64,000 nt of DNA from Nitrospirota bacterium (GTDB lineage: Bacteria > Nitrospirota > Nitrospiria > Nitrospirales > Nitrospiraceae), in assembly GCA_030645475.1 (NCBI GenBank), contig JAUSMA010000009.1, positions 1 through 64,000 of the forward strand, given 5' to 3'. The position numbers and the translations under genes are program-made. This document shows positions 62,801 through 64,000 of this stretch, piece after piece (position 1 is the stretch's first letter; each line of letters opens with the position of its first letter). Under the pieces are notes generated by a model that made no database searches, was not told where the DNA came from, and saw nothing but the letters and a program-made list of their open reading frames with translations.

Positions 62801-64000
62801 GCGCGTAGTGCAACAGTTGATGCGCGAGCGTCGCGAGCTGCGTGCGATCGCCGGCGAGGGGAGGAAGATGAGATGAAAGTTGCCGCATGATGCCTGCGCC
62901 ATCCACGATCGAGGGGCCGGTGGACGTGAGCGCGTCGTCAAGGACGTCGTTGATCGTATGTCCTAACTCGACGGCCTCTCGCTCGTGCAGGGCCTGCGTC
63001 AACTGCGTTCCAAGTTTCGTGGCTTCTGCGGCATGACTGACGAGTGTTTCGGCTTGGTCGTCCAGACGTGCGTCGCGAATGGAGGCAAGAAGTCGTTGGG
63101 AATCGATCAAGAGGGCGGCCAGTGGTTCGTCCAGTTGTTGCGACAGCAGTGTGGCTCGTTGGGCCAGCGCAAGCAGTTCATCGGTACGCCGGAGTTCTTG
63201 GCGAAGTTGATGAATGGTGTTGTCTTGTTGTTTGGGTTGGGAGAGGTCTCGGATCAGTCCCACGGTGCCGAGAAATCGGCGGAGGGGGTCATAGAGTCCT
63301 CTGGCGTTCACTTCCGCCGTGAGGGTCAGTGTCCTGTTATCCTGCGTGGGCTTTCCTCGAAAGATCAACTCGGCATGGCTGGTGCCTCGCGCTCCGGAAC
63401 GGCGTTCGTTGAGGCGATACCGGGCTACCGACTCCTGGTCCGGAGGCACGAGGGTGGTATAGGGCAATCCGATGAGTTCATCGGGCGAGTAGCCCAAGAG
63501 CGTGACGATGCCGGGACTGACGGTCACAAAACAGCCGCTGGCATCCAATTCATAGACGATGTCGCTGAGTGACTCAATAAGCCGACGATAGCGTTCTTGC
63601 GCATGGTCCAGTGCGACTCGCAGGTCGCTTTTCTCGATGGCTTCTTTGGCACAGAAGAGCAGTTCGGTGAGAAAGGCTGGAGAGGTCTTTGCGAGAAAGA
63701 AATCGACGTCGGCCTTGAGCGCTTGAATTGCCGCGGTTGAATCGGTGCGGTCGCTCATTAACATAATGGCGGTGTACGGCGCGCGGCGCTTCATGTCCGC
63801 GGGAAGGGAGGTGCGGTCCCCGGCGAGGCATTGTTCGTCGATCAGGATGAGCGTCCATTCCTGCGGCGACATCCAGGCTCGGGCTTCTTCGGCAGAATAG
63901 GCGACATCCACGCGGCAGCCGGGAAAGAATCCTCGCAGACTGATGGTGACGAGTTTAATGGATTCAGCATGCTCGCTGACAATCAAGATGGTGATCGGCT
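59826..64000 (-). CDS. Giant multidomain protein: receiver-PAS-kinase-like-PilZ-PilZ-LuxD-like-methyltransferase (5' end outside window)
   Basis: At least 1386 residues, counted from a possible TTG at 63986. The frame stays open past it as PITILIVSEH, a receiver first strand, so the true start is outside. Domains: degenerate receiver (1-115; Asp50 kept, acidic pair lost), PAS (128-250), histidine-kinase-like region without a clear H or N box (260-495), PilZ (538-640; RRHSARTTT, NLSLGG), PilZ (678-810; NPREAVRVAL, NLSRDG), LuxD-like alpha/beta hydrolase (825-1095; RYDHTNHVGLSDG, ASDLSARVA) and class I methyltransferase (1130-1386; MDVGVGHGDL). It has no membrane segment. I know of no such architecture; output is unknown. 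Confidence 0.85.
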   Translation of the reverse strand, partial: PITILIVSEHAESIKLVTISLRGFFPGCRVDVAYSAEEARAWMSPQEWTLILIDEQCLAGDRTSLPADMKRRAPYTAIMLMSDRTDSTAAIQALKADVDFFLAKTSPAFLTELLFCAKEAIEKSDLRVALDHAQERYRRLIESLSDIVYELDASGCFVTVSPGIVTLLGYSPDELIGLPYTTLVPPDQESVARYRLNERRSGARGTSHAELIFRGKPTQDNRTLTLTAEVNARGLYDPLRRFLGTVGLIRDLSQPKQQDNTIHQLRQELRRTDELLALAQRATLLSQQLDEPLAALLIDSQRLLASIRDARLDDQAETLVSHAAEATKLGTQLTQALHEREAVELGHTINDVLDDALTSTGPSIVDGAGIMRQLSSHLPPLAGDRTQLATLAHQLLHYAQTYLLTVGRLHRILIITRAVGSTSISAEAPALFALAPPTEVEIELLESDMVWSAESPAPPSPSSDLLESYQLVRELGGILDVSAPMQGPLRVILRLPTASRPPFEKFPLPDTVAAASPPRVPETTRGTAAPAPTADPGRPQQERRHSARTTTALPATITVGATTWDGTITNLSLGGTCITLPKDFPSVAPQDAYVVLKTSVGILELQGMAEERPITLSSGTPVSHLVIEFDAPKREEAAVLGSLIQAAQEQALSFSLEVLLAAEPSSTLNLTSQPIATEQEDYNPREAVRVALQLPVRLDVTDPAGKTHRLGALTANLSRDGVCLHLNAPPELLRGLATLHFASAQTPHHPGSHEPGAPDSALPAKIIWVAPDPTAPKEFPAQDSNPALLVGLRFHGLTPYAEREVNRVVRQHLTSLGESESPSQQSSVISIPRECRNPRGQAIMITDDHLRPSLAPNTPVVIISPGYGQTSLDASTLSYYLAHHRLRVLRYDHTNHVGLSDGELQQTTLRSMQADLLKVVEFVQHTWPTAPLIVMASDLSARVALKTAIQARPLDLLLLINPVVDIQAMLMSVHGHDLVADHRYGLRRGIANLLGLNVNIDRFVGDLVAGHFTDLSSTLADLRLLRSPSAILTIPGPPFGPLPPADLPQAFLTALGAHTRLATVPTPLTGQELPLNEQHPLAFRQILEQIAIAISLPAVPAEFSIQARDMLSRQQRIELERTRLRHNLSQITREALRVAHLQQLTQLGNLHEYWKLLDDLYRLLSPLEPGSMLMDVGVGHGDLVRATMVNQAYRSRQRGWSPERPVHVIGLGHSHESLTQARQSLRALHRELDSDFAGTLTIHPPLTAEWVHTDWSQGLPFKNDSLHRIVCNLSLLFVPSPLVTIRELYRVLHPKGRLVLTVFQPETDLSVLYRRHLHSANQDEFSPQPQILLHYLGRLREAIRHGLLHTFDRPSLTSFLQQAGILTPRILPAFDGQGLFAVIEKGKSAS

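Overview
The window looks like a chromosomal segment of a Gram-negative, aerobic, moderately GC-rich bacterium. My best guess is a Nitrospira-like organism (phylum Nitrospirota). The grounds are the gene content and small-ORF style, the isoprenoid/hopanoid genes hpnD and hpnE, a B12-dependent ribonucleotide reductase, a molybdenum-cofactor cluster, and intergenic repeats of a kind I associate with that genus. No nitrification gene is present, so this placement is an inference. LptD shows that there is an LPS-type outer membrane.

Layout. 1-960: the 3' end of a 23S rRNA gene, a repeat-rich spacer, 5S rRNA and a strong terminator. 1.0-7.5 kb: family-1 uracil-DNA glycosylase, then many small stress-type or hypothetical genes (CsbD-like, an SH3/KOW-like protein, dienelactone hydrolase, a single-domain response regulator). 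Two of the small genes share a homologous upstream leader. 7.6-13.4 kb: a methyltransferase and a set that looks cold-adaptive (two RRM RNA-binding proteins, a delta-9-type fatty-acid desaturase, a DEAD-box RNA helicase), then two small basic proteins, one of which appears to start at ATC. 13.8-17.1 kb: tandem PilZ proteins and a PilB/GspE ATPase. 17.3-23.4 kb, minus strand: the uppS-cdsA-dxr-rseP-proS run (undecaprenyl-PP, CDP-diacylglycerol, MEP isoprenoids, site-2 protease, prolyl-tRNA synthetase). 23.6-28.2 kb: tldD-tldE, a PEBP-like protein, a hypothetical, and family-4 uracil-DNA glycosylase. 28.4-35.5 kb, minus strand: lipoprotein, hpnE, hpnD, a cobalamin-binding-like protein, a HAD phosphatase, an SH3 membrane protein and a short class II ribonucleotide reductase.

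35.6-43.2 kb: YjbQ, two hypotheticals, a minus-strand kinase / PP2C phosphatase / FHA signalling operon, a PHP phosphoesterase and a FolB-methyltransferase fusion. 43.3-45.4 kb: a repeat-flanked accessory pocket with an AbiU2-like HEPN protein. 45.4-48.5 kb: moaC, a moaD-moaE fusion, moaA and a Ni/Co transporter. 48.7-55.6 kb: accD, folC, lptD, trxA, recN. 55.6-64.0 kb, minus strand: an HD-GYP response regulator, an NtrC-type regulator, its soluble histidine kinase, and a giant protein of at least 1386 residues that runs off the window edge.

The giant protein is the most unusual item. It joins a receiver-like domain, PAS, a degenerate kinase-like region, two PilZ domains, a LuxD-like alpha/beta-hydrolase domain that appears to lack the expected catalytic residues, and a SAM-methyltransferase-like domain. 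With the HD-GYP regulator, the tandem PilZ proteins and PilB it suggests extensive cyclic-di-GMP signalling. Three dispersed copies of one palindromic intergenic repeat (1.75, 32.7 and 43.3 kb) and two adjacent long inverted repeats (45.1-45.4 kb) are the main non-coding structures. I saw no tRNA gene, CRISPR array, intact insertion sequence or prophage.
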